From Mycobacterium sp. (GTDB lineage Bacteria > Actinomycetota > Actinomycetes > Mycobacteriales > Mycobacteriaceae): a stretch of 64,000 nucleotides of DNA. Made by a program: the position numbers and the translations under genes. Positions 1 to 10,992 of the stretch are shown here, in pieces. Where the stretch lies: assembly GCA_020438845.1 (NCBI GenBank), contig JAGQTV010000106.1:36465-100464 (forward strand), given 5' to 3'. The notes under the pieces are model-generated. The model made no database searches. It was given only the letters and a program-made list of their open reading frames with translations, and had not been told where the DNA came from. The first letter of the stretch is position 1. Every line of letters begins with the position of its first letter.

Positions 1-2
1 AA

Positions 3-695
3 GCCGGATTCCGGATTCCCGACGGAGAGGGCAAGCCACCCGAGGGCAACGACGTCGTGGCGTTCGGGTCCATGGGTGCTCCCCTCCCGGTCGGCGACGA
101 TGCGGCACGGACCGCAATAGCCGGCCTCGTTTCGCCGGGCGGTGCGGCGACCACAACCGTCATGCTCAACGAAAATCTCGCCGCGGCGACTCCGGCCCTG
201 AAAAGCCGGTTGAGTGGGTTGCCACCGAATGCTGCGGTGGGCCTGTGGACGTTCAATGGCCTGGACAGCGGCATGCTGGTGCCCACTGGCCCACTGGCGG
301 AGGACATCGGGGGCAGCCCCCGTTCGGCGGCGCTGGCCGGCGCGCTTGACGGCGTGGTGGCGTTCAGTGATCGGGGCGGGGTTTCGTTTACCACGCTACG
401 TCTGATTTACGCGGATGCTCTGGCCAATTACCGCCCAGGACAGCTTAATTCAATACTCGTCATCACCAAGGGGCCGCACTCCGACCAGACGTTGGACGGC
501 CCGGGCCTCCAGGAGTTCATCAAGGCGAGTCTCGATCCCAACCGTCCTGTTGCGGTCAACGTCATCGACATCGGTGACGATCCGGACCGGGCTACCTGGG
601 AGGCCGTGGCGCAATTGACTGGTGGTTCCTACCAGGCCGTGTCGAACGCCGACTCCCCCGAGGCCGCGGCGGCGATCGCCCGCATGGTGTCCTAG
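3..695 (+). CDS. VWA-like / substrate-binding protein, C-terminal part
   Basis: The reading frame is open to the left edge of the window, so only the last ~230 residues are seen and the true start lies outside. The visible part looks like a von Willebrand factor A fold as found at the C-terminus of secreted actinobacterial proteins that also carry a periplasmic substrate-binding domain: a beta strand near VGLWTFNG, an alternating helix/strand pattern, and a late strand (SILVITKGP) followed by NVIDIGDD. A clear MIDAS DxSxS motif is not visible. It stops 16 nt before the convergent end of the next gene. The family assignment is an inference from the fold pattern; the role is unknown. Confidence 0.6.
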   Translation, partial: AGFRIPDGEGKPPEGNDVVAFGSMGAPLPVGDDAARTAIAGLVSPGGAATTTVMLNENLAAATPALKSRLSGLPPNAAVGLWTFNGLDSGMLVPTGPLAEDIGGSPRSAALAGALDGVVAFSDRGGVSFTTLRLIYADALANYRPGQLNSILVITKGPHSDQTLDGPGLQEFIKASLDPNRPVAVNVIDIGDDPDRATWEAVAQLTGGSYQAVSNADSPEAAAAIARMVS

Positions 696-711
696 GTAGC
701 GACTCGACGGT

Positions 712-1812
712 TCAGCTCGCGCCGGCCGCGATGGCTTCGTCCACTTCTCTTGCCCGGCTAGCCATTTCCGCGTGGGCGGTGTCCAACTCCTCAGCCTGAT
801 CCTCGTCGGCCTTCATCAGGGCCTCGACGTCGAAGCTAGCCATCCCGTGGACTCCCATGTCCCTGAAGGCCTGCTGGACTTTGTCGCCCCACAGCCCGAT
901 GTCCTTGACTATCGGTACGATTCGGCTGAACAGATGTGAGCGGAACTGGATCATCAACGGAGACGTGTCGACCCACTCGGCACATTCCTTGACGTTGAGG
1001 CCGAGGGTCTCGAAGACCTCCTCACCGCGGAAACGATCCCGCATCAGGTAGCAGGCCTCGACCACGAAGGCCTCGCGCTCGTCGCGTTCGCGGTCGGTCA
1101 GTTCGCTGTAGTAGTCCTTGAGCGAGATACGCCCGAAGGCGACGTGTCGGGCCTCGTCCTGCATGACGTAGGCCAGCAACTGTTTGGCCAGCGAGTCCGG
1201 GGCCGCCAGGTCGCGCAGTGTGCCGAATGCGGCAAGCGCGAGGCCCTCGATGAGCACCTGCATCCCCAGATAGGGCATGTCCCAGCGCGAGTCGCGCAGG
1301 GTGTCGCCGAGCAGGGCGGTGAGGCTTTTGTTGATCGGATAGACCAGGCCGACCTTGTCCTGCAGGAACCGCGAGAACGCCTCGACATGCCGGGCTTCGT
1401 CCATGGTCTGGGTGGCCGCGTAGAACTTGGCGTCCATGTCCGGGACCACCTCGACGATCTTGGCCGCGCACACCATCGCGCCCTGCTCGCCGTGCAGGAA
1501 CTGGGAGAACTGCCACGCCTGGGAGTGCTGTCGAATCTCAGCGCGGCGGGCGGCATCCGCCGACTCCCAGGCCGGGCTGCCGAACAGTGGAATGAATGCG
1601 TCGGGAAGCCCGACCGGGTTCATCGGGTCGACTTCACCGGCCCAGTCGATACGCGAGGCCGCGTCCCACTGTTTGTCCTTGCCCTTCTGGTAGAGGGCGA
1701 GAAGCCTGGCACGGCCGTCGTCGTACTCCCAGGTGAAGCGGGCATCGCCGCCGCTGGGCATGTCGTAGGAGTACGGCTCGGGGATCTCGGTGTACTTGTC
1801 CCTCGTGGTCAT
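712..1812 (-). CDS. Ferritin-like di-iron protein (R2/oxygenase type)
   Basis: Predicted soluble di-iron protein of the ferritin-like superfamily, 366 aa. The carboxylate-bridged metal site is visible as Glu in FLHGEQGAM, ExxH in MDEARH, Glu in LIEGLAL and a second ExxH in MQDEARHVAFG. This E, ExxH, E, ExxH order is shared by ribonucleotide reductase R2-like oxidases and AurF-like N-oxygenases. The ATG at 1812 is preferred over an upstream GTG at 1839 because MTTRDKYTE looks like a natural N-terminus and a G-rich stretch precedes it. The gene stands alone and its substrate cannot be read from the sequence. Confidence 0.8.
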   Translation of the reverse strand: MTTRDKYTEIPEPYSYDMPSGGDARFTWEYDDGRARLLALYQKGKDKQWDAASRIDWAGEVDPMNPVGLPDAFIPLFGSPAWESADAARRAEIRQHSQAWQFSQFLHGEQGAMVCAAKIVEVVPDMDAKFYAATQTMDEARHVEAFSRFLQDKVGLVYPINKSLTALLGDTLRDSRWDMPYLGMQVLIEGLALAAFGTLRDLAAPDSLAKQLLAYVMQDEARHVAFGRISLKDYYSELTDRERDEREAFVVEACYLMRDRFRGEEVFETLGLNVKECAEWVDTSPLMIQFRSHLFSRIVPIVKDIGLWGDKVQQAFRDMGVHGMASFDVEALMKADEDQAEELDTAHAEMASRAREVDEAIAAGAS

Positions 1813-1911
1813 ACGGAGTCGCCCCCTGTCGCGGACCACCTTGTTGATGTGACTACCGTCACAATGCTGTCACGGTTGCTCAGGGGCCGTCAACCGCGCA
1901 CGGCCCTCATG

Positions 1912-3366
1912 TCAGACCAGCGACTCGGGCGCGGGCGCGACGAGTGGGAGGACGACGACGAAGCGGGTGTCGCCGGGCCTCGATTGCACCTGCAGGTTGC
2001 CCCGGTGCTTCTCGGCCACGATCCGCCAGGCCAGGTCGAGGCCCAGGCCGGTGCCCTCGCCGAACGGCTTGGTGGTGAAGAAGGGTGTGAAGATCCGGTC
2101 GACGATGTCTTCGGGGATGCCCGGCCCGTCGTCGCAGATCTCGATCCGGACCATCTCGTCGTTCTCCCGTCGGGTGCGCACCGTCAGCGTGCCCGGACCG
2201 TTCATGGCCTGGATCGCGTTATCGAAAAGGTTGGTCCACACCTGATTCAGATCGCCTGGGTAACAGAGCAATTCCGGCAACGCAGTGTCGAACTCCTTCA
2301 CCACCCGGATCGGTCCGCCCTTACCGACCTTCTCGCCGAACATCATCAGCGTGCTCCGCAGCAGGTCGTGGACGTCGGCGGACTGGTAGGGGGCACGGTC
2401 CATCTGCGAGTACTGCTTGGTATCGGCCAGCAATGCCGAGATGCGCTTGCTGGCCTCGGCGATGCGGCTGACCGAAAGCTCGGTGTCGATGGTGTATTTC
2501 AGCCAGCCGACAGCAGTCTGCAGTGTGGCCGAGCAGTCGACCGCCTCGACGCATGCCTCGACGCGTTCCAGCCAATCGGTGCCCAGGCCGGCCTCGACGA
2601 ACGTCGGCGCGTAGTCCCAGCCGCCGGCGATGCCGTGGTCGTCGAGCCAGTCGCCGACCTGATCCTCCCGATCCGAGGCCTCCAGCGCCGTGAGCTCCAG
2701 CCCCTTCGATTTGGCCACCTCCTCGGCGACCTCGTCCTGCATTTGCACCAGCACCCGCAACGCTTCCGGAGTGAACTTGCCGTCGCCCAGCATCGCCAGC
2801 TTCTGCCGCATCTTTCCGAAGTTCTCCCGCAGGCTGGCGACGTCCCGCGCGATCGCCGCAGCTGGGTTGTTGAGCTGATGGGTAAGGCCCGCCGTGATCG
2901 TGCCCAGCGCCAGCAGCGTCTCGCGCTGACCGATGATCTGACGCGACCGCCGGCCGCCGACCATGTGGCCTTCGAGCAGATGCACGGCCATCGGGAACTC
3001 CGACTGCATGAAGGCGGCGAAGACCTCGGCGTCGAGCACGAAGAACCTCGACGGCCTGGTCACCCGCACCGAGGCTTCGTAGCGGTGCTCCTCATCGGGA
3101 ATGAAGGCCGACCACGCGCCGCAATAGACGCCGCGCTGTTCGGTGCGGCCAGTCTGAATGTCAACTCCGCCAGAGAGTTTCGACATCACCACCTCGCCGT
3201 CGAGGAGGACGTAGAAGCATGTTGCCGGATCACCTTCCCGGCAGACCGAGCCGGACTCGATGACGGCGATGTGGCCGTTCTCGCACAGCGTCTGCAACTG
3301 TGCATCGTTCAGGGCCTCGAAGAGGAACAGCGTCCGCAGTTCGTCCGGTAGGCATTTCTCGCCCAT
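1912..3366 (-). CDS. cNMP-domain sensor histidine kinase
   Basis: Soluble histidine kinase, 484 aa, without membrane segments. Residues ~10-130 form a cyclic-nucleotide-binding (CRP-like) sensor domain. The DHp helix follows with phosphoacceptor His163 in GLTHQLNNPAAA. The HATPase domain shows the N box (LFDNAIQAMNG), G1 box (DDGPGIP) and G2 box (GEGTGLGLDL). It lies 16 nt downstream of the receiver/thioredoxin-reductase fusion on the same strand, so the two are co-transcribed and probably form a cognate two-component pair. The ligand (cAMP, another nucleotide or a redox signal) is unknown. GEKCLP and SVCREGDPATC supply N-terminal cysteines that could be redox sensitive, which is speculation. 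Confidence 0.88.
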   Translation of the reverse strand: MGEKCLPDELRTLFLFEALNDAQLQTLCENGHIAVIESGSVCREGDPATCFYVLLDGEVVMSKLSGGVDIQTGRTEQRGVYCGAWSAFIPDEEHRYEASVRVTRPSRFFVLDAEVFAAFMQSEFPMAVHLLEGHMVGGRRSRQIIGQRETLLALGTITAGLTHQLNNPAAAIARDVASLRENFGKMRQKLAMLGDGKFTPEALRVLVQMQDEVAEEVAKSKGLELTALEASDREDQVGDWLDDHGIAGGWDYAPTFVEAGLGTDWLERVEACVEAVDCSATLQTAVGWLKYTIDTELSVSRIAEASKRISALLADTKQYSQMDRAPYQSADVHDLLRSTLMMFGEKVGKGGPIRVVKEFDTALPELLCYPGDLNQVWTNLFDNAIQAMNGPGTLTVRTRRENDEMVRIEICDDGPGIPEDIVDRIFTPFFTTKPFGEGTGLGLDLAWRIVAEKHRGNLQVQSRPGDTRFVVVLPLVAPAPESLV

Positions 3367-3382
3367 GGTCGTCCCTTTCGGC

Positions 3383-5083
3383 TCAGACTTCGGCCAGATA
3401 GCGATGCACCAGCATCACCGCCATCGAACCCTCGCCGACGGCGGCGGCCACCCGCTTGGCTGACTCGGCGCGCACGTCGCCGGCAACGAACACACCCGGC
3501 ACGCTGGTCTCCAAGTGGTGCGGCGGGCGGTCGAGCATCCAACCGCAGACGTTGCGCAGGTCCGGTCCGGACAGGATGAACCCGTGGTTGTCACGGGCGA
3601 GAACACCGTCCAGCCAGCTTGTGCGCGGTTCGGCGCCGATGAAGCAGCACATCCGGGTGCAGTGCACCGTCGTCCGCTCGCCGCTCTGGGTGTCCTGCAG
3701 CACCAGGCCGGTGAGGTGGTCGTCCGCACCGAGGGTATCCACGACTTCGGTGCAGGTGCGGACGGAGATCTTGTCGTTCGCAGCGATCTGCTGGATGAGG
3801 TAGTGCGACATCGAGGCCTCCAACGACGGCCCGCGCACCAGCATGGTCACCGACTTCGCTTCCCGCGCCATGAACATCGCGGCCTGTCCGGCCGAGTTGG
3901 CCCCGCCCACGATGTAGACGTCCTCGCCGGCACACTCGGATGCGTCCGACACCGACGCTCCGTAGTAGACGCCGCGCCCGACGTAGTTGCCGCCGGGATC
4001 CTCCGGGTTGTTCCAGCAGCCGGTGACCTTCAACTGCCGGTAATCGACACCGGTGGCCAAAATGACCGCCTGAGCCCCGATGGTACTGCCGTCCTCGAAT
4101 CCGATCGTGCGCGCGGAACCGGGATCGCCCGCGTCCAACCGCACCGCTTTGCGCGTGGTGATGACCTCCGCCCCGAACCGCTCGGCCTGGCGGCGGGCCG
4201 ACGTCGTCAGTTCGGCGCCCGAGACGCCGGTGGGAAAGCCGAGGTAGTTCTCGATCCGGGAACTGCGACCGGCCTGACCGCCGGTTGCGGTCTCCTCGAT
4301 CAGCACCGTCTTGAGACCCTCCGACGCGCCGTAGACCGCCGCGGCCAGCCCGGCCGGGCCACCGCCGATGACGGCCAGGTCGTACATCGGGAACCGGGGC
4401 TCCGTCGAGAGCCCGAGCATCGCGGCGAGTTCGGCGTCGCTCGGTTGCACGAGGACCCGACCCTGCTCGGTGATGACCACCGGCAGTTCGAGCCCATCCA
4501 GGCCCGCAACCTCGAGGAGTTGCAGGCCCTTGGGGTCGTCGGCCATGAAGGAGCGGAACGAATGCTGGTTTCGAGCCAGGAACTGGCGGACCGCCCACGA
4601 GCGCTCGTTCCAGCGGTGGCCGATCACTTTGGTGTGCGGCACGGCCCGGTCCCCGGCGGCCCGCCACCCTTCCAGCAGCGTGTCGATCACCGGGTAGAGC
4701 TTCTCCTCCGGCGGGTCCCAGGGTTTCAGCAGGTAATGGTCCAGATCGACGACGTTGATGGCGTCGATCGCGGCGTGGGTGTCGGCGTAGGCGGTCAGCA
4801 GTACCCGCCGGGCAAGCGGGTACAGATCCATGGCCGCCTCGAGGAATTCGATGCCGCTCATCTTCGGCATCCGATAGTCGGCGACGAAGAGGGCCACCAC
4901 GTCGCCCCGCAACTTCAGTTCGGCGAGGGTTTCCAGCGCGTCGGGACCCGATTCCGCCCGCACGATCCGGTAGCGCTCGCCGTAATGCCGACGCAGGTCA
5001 CGGGCCACCGCCCGCGAGACGGCCGGGTCGTCATCGACGGTGAGAATGACGGGCTTGTGGGTTTGGGGTGCAGTTCCAGTCAT
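3383..5083 (-). CDS. Response regulator fused to thioredoxin-reductase-like FAD oxidoreductase
   Basis: 566 aa with three parts. Residues ~10-125 are a receiver domain with an acidic pocket (TVDDDP), phosphoacceptor Asp69 in VADYRMPKMSG, the switch Thr in LLTAYAD and Lys in LLKPWD. Residues ~145-225 resemble the thioredoxin-like domain seen ahead of some reductases (RQFLARNQ ... LPVVITEQG) but have no CxxC. Residues ~233-560 are a pyridine nucleotide-disulfide oxidoreductase with GGGPAGLAAAVYG for FAD, VGGANSAGQAA for NAD(P)H and a GDVR FAD motif. At the usual redox dithiol position the sequence reads YYGASVSDASE, so CATC is absent. It is probably an NAD(P)H-FAD enzyme or sensor controlled by phosphorylation from the adjacent kinase. 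Confidence 0.88.
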   Translation of the reverse strand: MTGTAPQTHKPVILTVDDDPAVSRAVARDLRRHYGERYRIVRAESGPDALETLAELKLRGDVVALFVADYRMPKMSGIEFLEAAMDLYPLARRVLLTAYADTHAAIDAINVVDLDHYLLKPWDPPEEKLYPVIDTLLEGWRAAGDRAVPHTKVIGHRWNERSWAVRQFLARNQHSFRSFMADDPKGLQLLEVAGLDGLELPVVITEQGRVLVQPSDAELAAMLGLSTEPRFPMYDLAVIGGGPAGLAAAVYGASEGLKTVLIEETATGGQAGRSSRIENYLGFPTGVSGAELTTSARRQAERFGAEVITTRKAVRLDAGDPGSARTIGFEDGSTIGAQAVILATGVDYRQLKVTGCWNNPEDPGGNYVGRGVYYGASVSDASECAGEDVYIVGGANSAGQAAMFMAREAKSVTMLVRGPSLEASMSHYLIQQIAANDKISVRTCTEVVDTLGADDHLTGLVLQDTQSGERTTVHCTRMCCFIGAEPRTSWLDGVLARDNHGFILSGPDLRNVCGWMLDRPPHHLETSVPGVFVAGDVRAESAKRVAAAVGEGSMAVMLVHRYLAEV

Positions 5084-5419
5084 CGTCTTGAAGTATGCGC
5101 CCGTTTCCGGCCCTTGGAACTGAGGGCGCCGGAACTGGGGGCGCCGGAACTGGGGCGCCGGAATTGGGGCCGCCGGAACCGATGCTCGTGAACCTTCTGA
5201 TGGCCCGGTTCGCGAACCATGTTGACGGACGCCTACGGGGTAGGGTCATCACAACCGGCGCATGGGCGGGCAGTTCCGCCAAACCCGCGCGATCCCCCAC
5301 CTTCGAGGTGCCTCTCACGCATGTACCGATGTTCCCAAGAAAAGTCGATTTATACTGCGGGACAGGCTCTTTCGCGTACAAAAAGGCGGCTAAGCCAGCA
5401 TTCCGCGAAAAAATCCGAG
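5084..5419. other. Intergenic region upstream of the receiver-reductase gene
   Basis: This gap lies between the start of the receiver-reductase gene and the end of the alpha/beta hydrolase gene, both on the minus strand, so it should hold the promoter of the two-component pair. It begins with a short GC-rich tandem repeat (5116-5174). The right half (about 5320-5415) is AT-richer than its surroundings and contains a run of A residues at 5409-5414. No ORF with coding character, no tRNA and no recognised operator was found. Confidence 0.5.
5116..5174. repeat. Four-copy ~15-bp tandem repeat
   Basis: Four head-to-tail units of GGAACTGGGGGCGCC type occur at 5116-5130, 5131-5145, 5146-5159 (14 nt) and 5160-5174, with one or two mismatches between units, followed by the start of a fifth (GGAACC). 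The array is non-coding and lies 33 nt upstream of the ATG of the receiver-reductase gene. It could vary in copy number between strains. Confidence 0.85.
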
Positions 5420-6304
5420 TTAGTCGGTGGCCGGGCCCCCCGCGCCGAGCAGTAGCAGGGCTGCCTCGGTGAACCGGGCCGGAACCTCGATCTGTGGGTA
5501 GTGGCCGACGCCGTTCAACTCGATCACTTCGGCCGCTGGGCGCAATTGACGCAGGCCGGCCAGCACCTCGGTGGTGGCCACCGGGTCGGCGGTTGCCCAC
5601 AGGAAGCTCAAGGGCTTGGGCCAGTCCCGCACTGCACCATGCCATCTTTGGGCGTAGCGAACCCGCTCGTTGAGGTAGGCGCAGAGCAGGTGCAGGATGT
5701 GGTTGCCGTCAGCCCGGGCTAGCAACGCCCACTGGGCGTCGGCCTCCCCAGTCGCCAATGGGTGGTCCGAGCTGAACAGCTTGGAAAAACCCCGCACGAA
5801 GCCGCGCCGGTTGGTCAACCGAGCGAAGACCGGTCCCAACGGCCCGCGCAGGATCTTCTGGCTGAGCCGCAGGCTCGCCCGCTCGATGATCACACTGCCG
5901 TTGGTGAGCACCGCAGCCTGAAGGTCGAAGCTCAGTCTTCCGGCAAGATCACGGGCCAGCAGTTCGGTGGCCACCGATGTCCCCATGTCGTGGGCCACCA
6001 GGACCACCGGGCCGGCCAGGTTCTGCGCGACGACCTGCTCGACGATGTCGGCCTGCGCGAACAGGCTGTACCGGTGCGGTCGGGGCTTGTCGGACAGCCC
6101 GAACCCGAGGAAGTCCAACGTGAGCCAGGAACGTTCCCCCAGCCGCTCGGTCACCGCGCGGAAATCGTAGGAGCTGGAGGGGAATCCGTGCAGCAGCAGC
6201 ACGGTCGGACCCTCACCCGCGGCCGATCTGACGAATATCCGTCCACCCTCGGTGGTGACCATCCGGCCACCGGCCTGCCACTCGGCGACGCTCTCGGGAA
6301 GCAC
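5420..6304 (-). CDS. lipZ: Alpha/beta hydrolase, LipZ-like
   Basis: Alpha/beta hydrolase of ~294 aa. The oxyanion-hole motif LLLHGFPSSSYDF lies near residue 40. The nucleophile elbow reads VAHDMGTSVA, so the nucleophile is Asp as in haloalkane dehalogenases and epoxide hydrolases rather than Ser. A late GVGHYPQIEVP supplies the catalytic His. By position downstream of gcvB it matches M. tuberculosis Rv1834 (lipZ). The start is uncertain: TTG at 6307 or GTG at 6304, neither with a clear ribosome binding site. Rv1833c, which lies between lipZ and gcvB in M. tuberculosis, is absent here. The symbol rests on synteny and length. Confidence 0.72.
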   Translation of the reverse strand: MLPESVAEWQAGGRMVTTEGGRIFVRSAAGEGPTVLLLHGFPSSSYDFRAVTERLGERSWLTLDFLGFGLSDKPRPHRYSLFAQADIVEQVVAQNLAGPVVLVAHDMGTSVATELLARDLAGRLSFDLQAAVLTNGSVIIERASLRLSQKILRGPLGPVFARLTNRRGFVRGFSKLFSSDHPLATGEADAQWALLARADGNHILHLLCAYLNERVRYAQRWHGAVRDWPKPLSFLWATADPVATTEVLAGLRQLRPAAEVIELNGVGHYPQIEVPARFTEAALLLLGAGGPATD

Positions 6305-6357
6305 CAACTGACGCTATCAGCCGCGCCGCTCACTGGGTCCGACCGTGCGGCACCTCC

Positions 6358-9225
<2,868 letters not shown>

Positions 9226-9267
9226 GGGGCACTCCTGACTCGGGCTGGACGCGTCGTCGGACGTCCT

Positions 9268-9455
9268 CTCCCTCTGTCGTCTGTGCCTGAGAGATTCAGC
9301 GGTCGCACCGCTTTTCCCCATGGGCGGGCTGCCAGTCCGGCAGCCGCTTTCCAGAGGCATCGTGGCCCGGTGCGGTTCGGGTGCCTGAGAGGTTGGCGGA
9401 GAGGTGTTGCTCCTTCGGCGTCCGCGACTGGCTGCCGCGAATCTCTCCCGCACGC
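9268..9455 (-). promoter_or_regulatory. Tandem glycine riboswitch (gcvB leader)
   Basis: Read on the minus strand, the leader carries the signature pieces of a two-aptamer glycine riboswitch. Aptamer 1 has GGGAGAGA (about 9450), GCCGAAGGAGCAA (about 9415-9427), CCTCTCAGGCACC and a closing CCTCTGGAAAG. Aptamer 2 has CCATGGGGAAAAGC, AATCTCTCAGGCAC and ACGACAGAGG ending near 9268. The element ends about 40 nt upstream of the gcvB GTG, where it could act on transcription or on translation initiation. Glycine riboswitches controlling gcv genes are well established; the two-aptamer reading is mine and has not been folded computationally. Confidence 0.93.
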
Positions 9456-9507
9456 GGTCGATGCGCACTTGATTCTAGCCGTGCCAAGCACCGACCGCCG
9501 AACAGAC

Positions 9508-9533
9508 TCAAAAGCCCCGGACGCGCCGGGGCT
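9508..9533 (-). terminator. Intrinsic terminator downstream of resR
   Basis: A perfect 8-bp stem AGCCCCGG / CCGGGGCT (9513-9533) with a 5-nt loop is followed, on the minus strand, by TTTT. It lies ~30 nt after the resR stop and ~50 nt before the riboswitch begins. It should insulate the gcvB leader from upstream transcription. Confidence 0.75.
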
Positions 9534-9564
9534 TCGGAGATCTCTGCTCTGGTCGCGGTAAGGC

Positions 9565-10173
9565 TCAGCCGATCTTGCGGTCGCGGCTCTTGCGGCGGGA
9601 GGCCAGTTCGTCTTCCGGTGCGGCGATAGCTTCCCCGCCGTCGGCGCGCTCTCCGGGGAATTCGGCGATGGCACCGGTGAGTTCGCGCATTGCACCGCTT
9701 ACCGCGATACCGAACACGCCCTGGCCGCCCTGCAGCAGGTCGACGACTTCTTCGGCCGACGTGCACTCGTAGACAGTCGTTCCGTCGGAGAACAGCGTGA
9801 TGTTCGCCAAATCCTGCACCCCACGCTGGCGCAGGTGATCGACCGCCACGCGGATGTTGTGCAGGGAAATGCCGGTGTCCAGGAGTCGCTTCACGATCTT
9901 GAGGACCAGGATGTCCTTGAACGAGTACAGCCGCTGACTGCCCGAACCGGCGGCACCCCGGATGGACGGGACCACCAGCGAGGTGCGGGCCCAGTAGTCG
10001 AGTTGGCGATAGGTGATACCGGCGATCTGGCATGCGCTGGGTCCGCGGTAGCCGACCAGTTCATCGGGGACGGAGTTGTCCGGGAACAGCCCGCCCTGCG
10101 CCGGCGAATCCACTTTCAAGGGACCGCTGGGGACAGCGAAGTCGAGATGTTCCTGACGTGGCTCGTCGCCCAC
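9565..10173 (-). CDS. resR: MerR-family regulator, Rv1830/ResR-like
   Basis: MerR-type DNA-binding protein, 202 aa from the GTG at 10173. The winged helix occupies residues ~45-115: [20 protein letters not shown] is the recognition helix region, with [20 protein letters not shown] after it. The rest is a short effector-free dimer and tail region ending in a basic [10 protein letters not shown]. The start is chosen because GAGAGGAAG precedes it; an ATG at 10248 would add 25 unlikely residues. It is syntenic with M. tuberculosis Rv1830, reported as ResR, a regulator of growth and antibiotic resilience. It forms a conserved block with the DUF151 nuclease gene and the second MerR gene. Confidence 0.88.
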   Translation of the reverse strand: MGDEPRQEHLDFAVPSGPLKVDSPAQGGLFPDNSVPDELVGYRGPSACQIAGITYRQLDYWARTSLVVPSIRGAAGSGSQRLYSFKDILVLKIVKRLLDTGISLHNIRVAVDHLRQRGVQDLANITLFSDGTTVYECTSAEEVVDLLQGGQGVFGIAVSGAMRELTGAIAEFPGERADGGEAIAAPEDELASRRKSRDRKIG

Positions 10174-10404
10174 GGTGCTTCCTCTCGCCGTTCCCAGAGT
10201 GGTTCGAGCATACGCCTGGTCGACAGTGCAATTGGGCCACTGCGTCAAACCTGGGTCGCATCAAAAGTATGGGTGCCTGTTTCGGCGACCACTGTGAACC
10301 GGCGGGCGTGTCGAGACCACCGCTGACTCAGATGCAACGCTTCCGTGATCTGGGTAGCGCGCAAAATCTGGGGAGCCGGGGGAATCTGCGAACCCGGGAT
10401 CCGA

Positions 10405-10899
10405 TCAGGTGGCCTTGAAGTCGTCCGGTGAGATGCTGTCGAGGAATTCCTTGAATTTCTCGACTTCGTCTTCGCGCGCGGCGCCCGCCGACTCCTCGTC
10501 GTTCTCATCGGGAATCAACAGGCCAGCCTCGTCGAGAACGGCCTCTTCGACGTAGATGGGTACTCCCATCCGCAACGCGATGGCAACTGAGTCCGACGGC
10601 CGCGCCGACACGCGGACGTCCTGATCAAAAATGAGATCCGCGTAGAACGTGCCTTCCTGGAGGTCGACGATCCGCACCTCTTTGAGTGAATGGCCCAGTG
10701 CGCCAATCACATCACGGAACAAGTCATGAGTCAGCGGGCGGACCGGTTCCACGCCCTGCTGTTCGAGGATGATTGCGTTGGCCTCGGTCTGTCCGATCCA
10801 GATCGGCAGGTAGCGGTCACCAGTGGTCTCCCGCAGAAGGAGGACCGGCTGATTGGCGGGCTGCTCAACCCGGATGCCGACCACTCGAACTTCAGCCAT
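10405..10899 (-). CDS. Bifunctional nuclease family protein (DUF151), Rv1829-like
   Basis: 164-aa protein, the same length as M. tuberculosis Rv1829. The conserved DUF151/BFN core covers residues ~1-120: LLLRETTGDRYLPIWIG, the NAIILEQQGVEPVRPLTHD block and RPSDSVAIALRMGVPIYV. The acidic C-terminal tail (~125-164) is typical of actinobacterial members. Plant members have RNase/DNase activity; the bacterial role is unclear. It lies between the two MerR genes in the same orientation, with gaps of ~230 and ~90 nt. Confidence 0.92.
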   Translation of the reverse strand: MAEVRVVGIRVEQPANQPVLLLRETTGDRYLPIWIGQTEANAIILEQQGVEPVRPLTHDLFRDVIGALGHSLKEVRIVDLQEGTFYADLIFDQDVRVSARPSDSVAIALRMGVPIYVEEAVLDEAGLLIPDENDEESAGAAREDEVEKFKEFLDSISPDDFKAT

Positions 10900-10992
10900 C
10901 TACCGTCTCACCTCCGCGCAAGAAGTGCGTCGCGTCCGAGTCCCGACCGCGTGACCACCGACCACTGGGGGGTCGTTGAAAAGTCTAATCCT

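Noticed and set aside
1144-3351. 735-codon plus-strand ORF antisense to the ferritin-like and kinase genes
   Set aside because: Its translation is rich in Arg, Gly, Asp and His with no family, and it mirrors two well-supported genes; it is a high-GC antisense shadow.
5116-5174. CRISPR-like array
   Set aside because: Units are 15 bp, directly adjoining with no spacers, and no cas genes are present; it is a simple tandem repeat.
9226-9468. N-terminal extension of gcvB
   Set aside because: The frame is open but coincides with the glycine riboswitch; the GTG at 9225 has AGGAG and matches the natural N-terminus.
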